A stretch of DNA of 64,000 bases from Ichthyophonus hoferi (Eukaryota > Opisthokonta > Ichthyosporea > Ichthyophonida > Ichthyophonidae): assembly GCA_002751075.1 (NCBI GenBank), contig NAOQ01000315.1, positions 3,877 through 67,876 on the forward strand, in the 5' to 3' direction. Position 1 is the stretch's first letter. Each line of letters begins with the position of its first letter. Positions 63,976 to 64,000 of this stretch are shown piece after piece. The position numbers and the translations under genes were made by a program. A model generated the notes under the pieces. It ran no database searches. It worked only from the letters and a program-made list of their open reading frames with translations, and was not told where the DNA came from.

Positions 63976-64000
63976 GTGGGCTTATTACGTTTATATCTGT

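Noticed and set aside
1-64000. tRNA, rRNA or CRISPR features
   Set aside because: I saw no T-loop-like tRNA box, no rRNA sequence and no spaced direct-repeat array. A covariance-model scan would be decisive.

Overview
This is a eukaryotic nuclear window: AT-rich, with spliceosomal GT-AG introns of about 70 to 2,200 bases, (TA)n and (TATG)n microsatellites, and two assembly gaps of N inside repeats (16784-17361 and 47925-48242). A beta-class carbonic anhydrase, an FSH-type serine hydrolase and a YGR210C-type Obg GTPase suggest a fungus or protist, not a vertebrate. I cannot name the lineage. Gene models were built by hand by joining exons whose reading phases agree across every intron.

Layout. 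0.6-4 kb: possible small exons and a small predicted secreted protein lying between two diverged direct repeats. 5.4-12.4 kb: LTR-type repeats and a decayed Ty1/copia fossil on the minus strand. 12.7-25.4 kb, minus: one 21-exon gene of 807 codons. 26.4-28.6 kb: a TRIM-like LTR element with tandemly repeated internal units. 29.7-33.7 kb, plus: a 7-exon acidic coiled-coil protein of 459 aa. 35.4-36.7 kb, minus: a 4-exon, four-helix membrane protein of 189 aa. About 38.3/41.0-55.7 kb, plus: a long gene for a predicted single-pass membrane protein of an unrecognised family, with 17- and 19-base microexons and a 33-bp minisatellite in an intron. 58.6-59.4 kb, minus: an intronless CK2 regulatory (beta) subunit. 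61.7-64.0 kb, plus: a beta-carbonic anhydrase running off the right edge.

The most striking object is the 12.7-kb minus-strand gene. Its exons join in frame into three folds that are normally separate proteins: an alpha/beta serine hydrolase of the FSH1/OVCA2 family with Ser-Asp-His all present, an RWD domain resembling RWDD1/Gir2 (the DRG-family regulatory protein), and a complete YGR210C-type Obg-like GTPase with a C-terminal TGS domain. Gir2/RWDD1 proteins are known partners of a related GTPase (Rbg2/DRG2) and of the translation-stress factor Gcn1. The fusion therefore reads as a Rosetta-stone link between an RWD adaptor and a second Obg-family GTPase, with a serine hydrolase of unknown substrate attached. 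I know of no description of this architecture, but I could not search for one.
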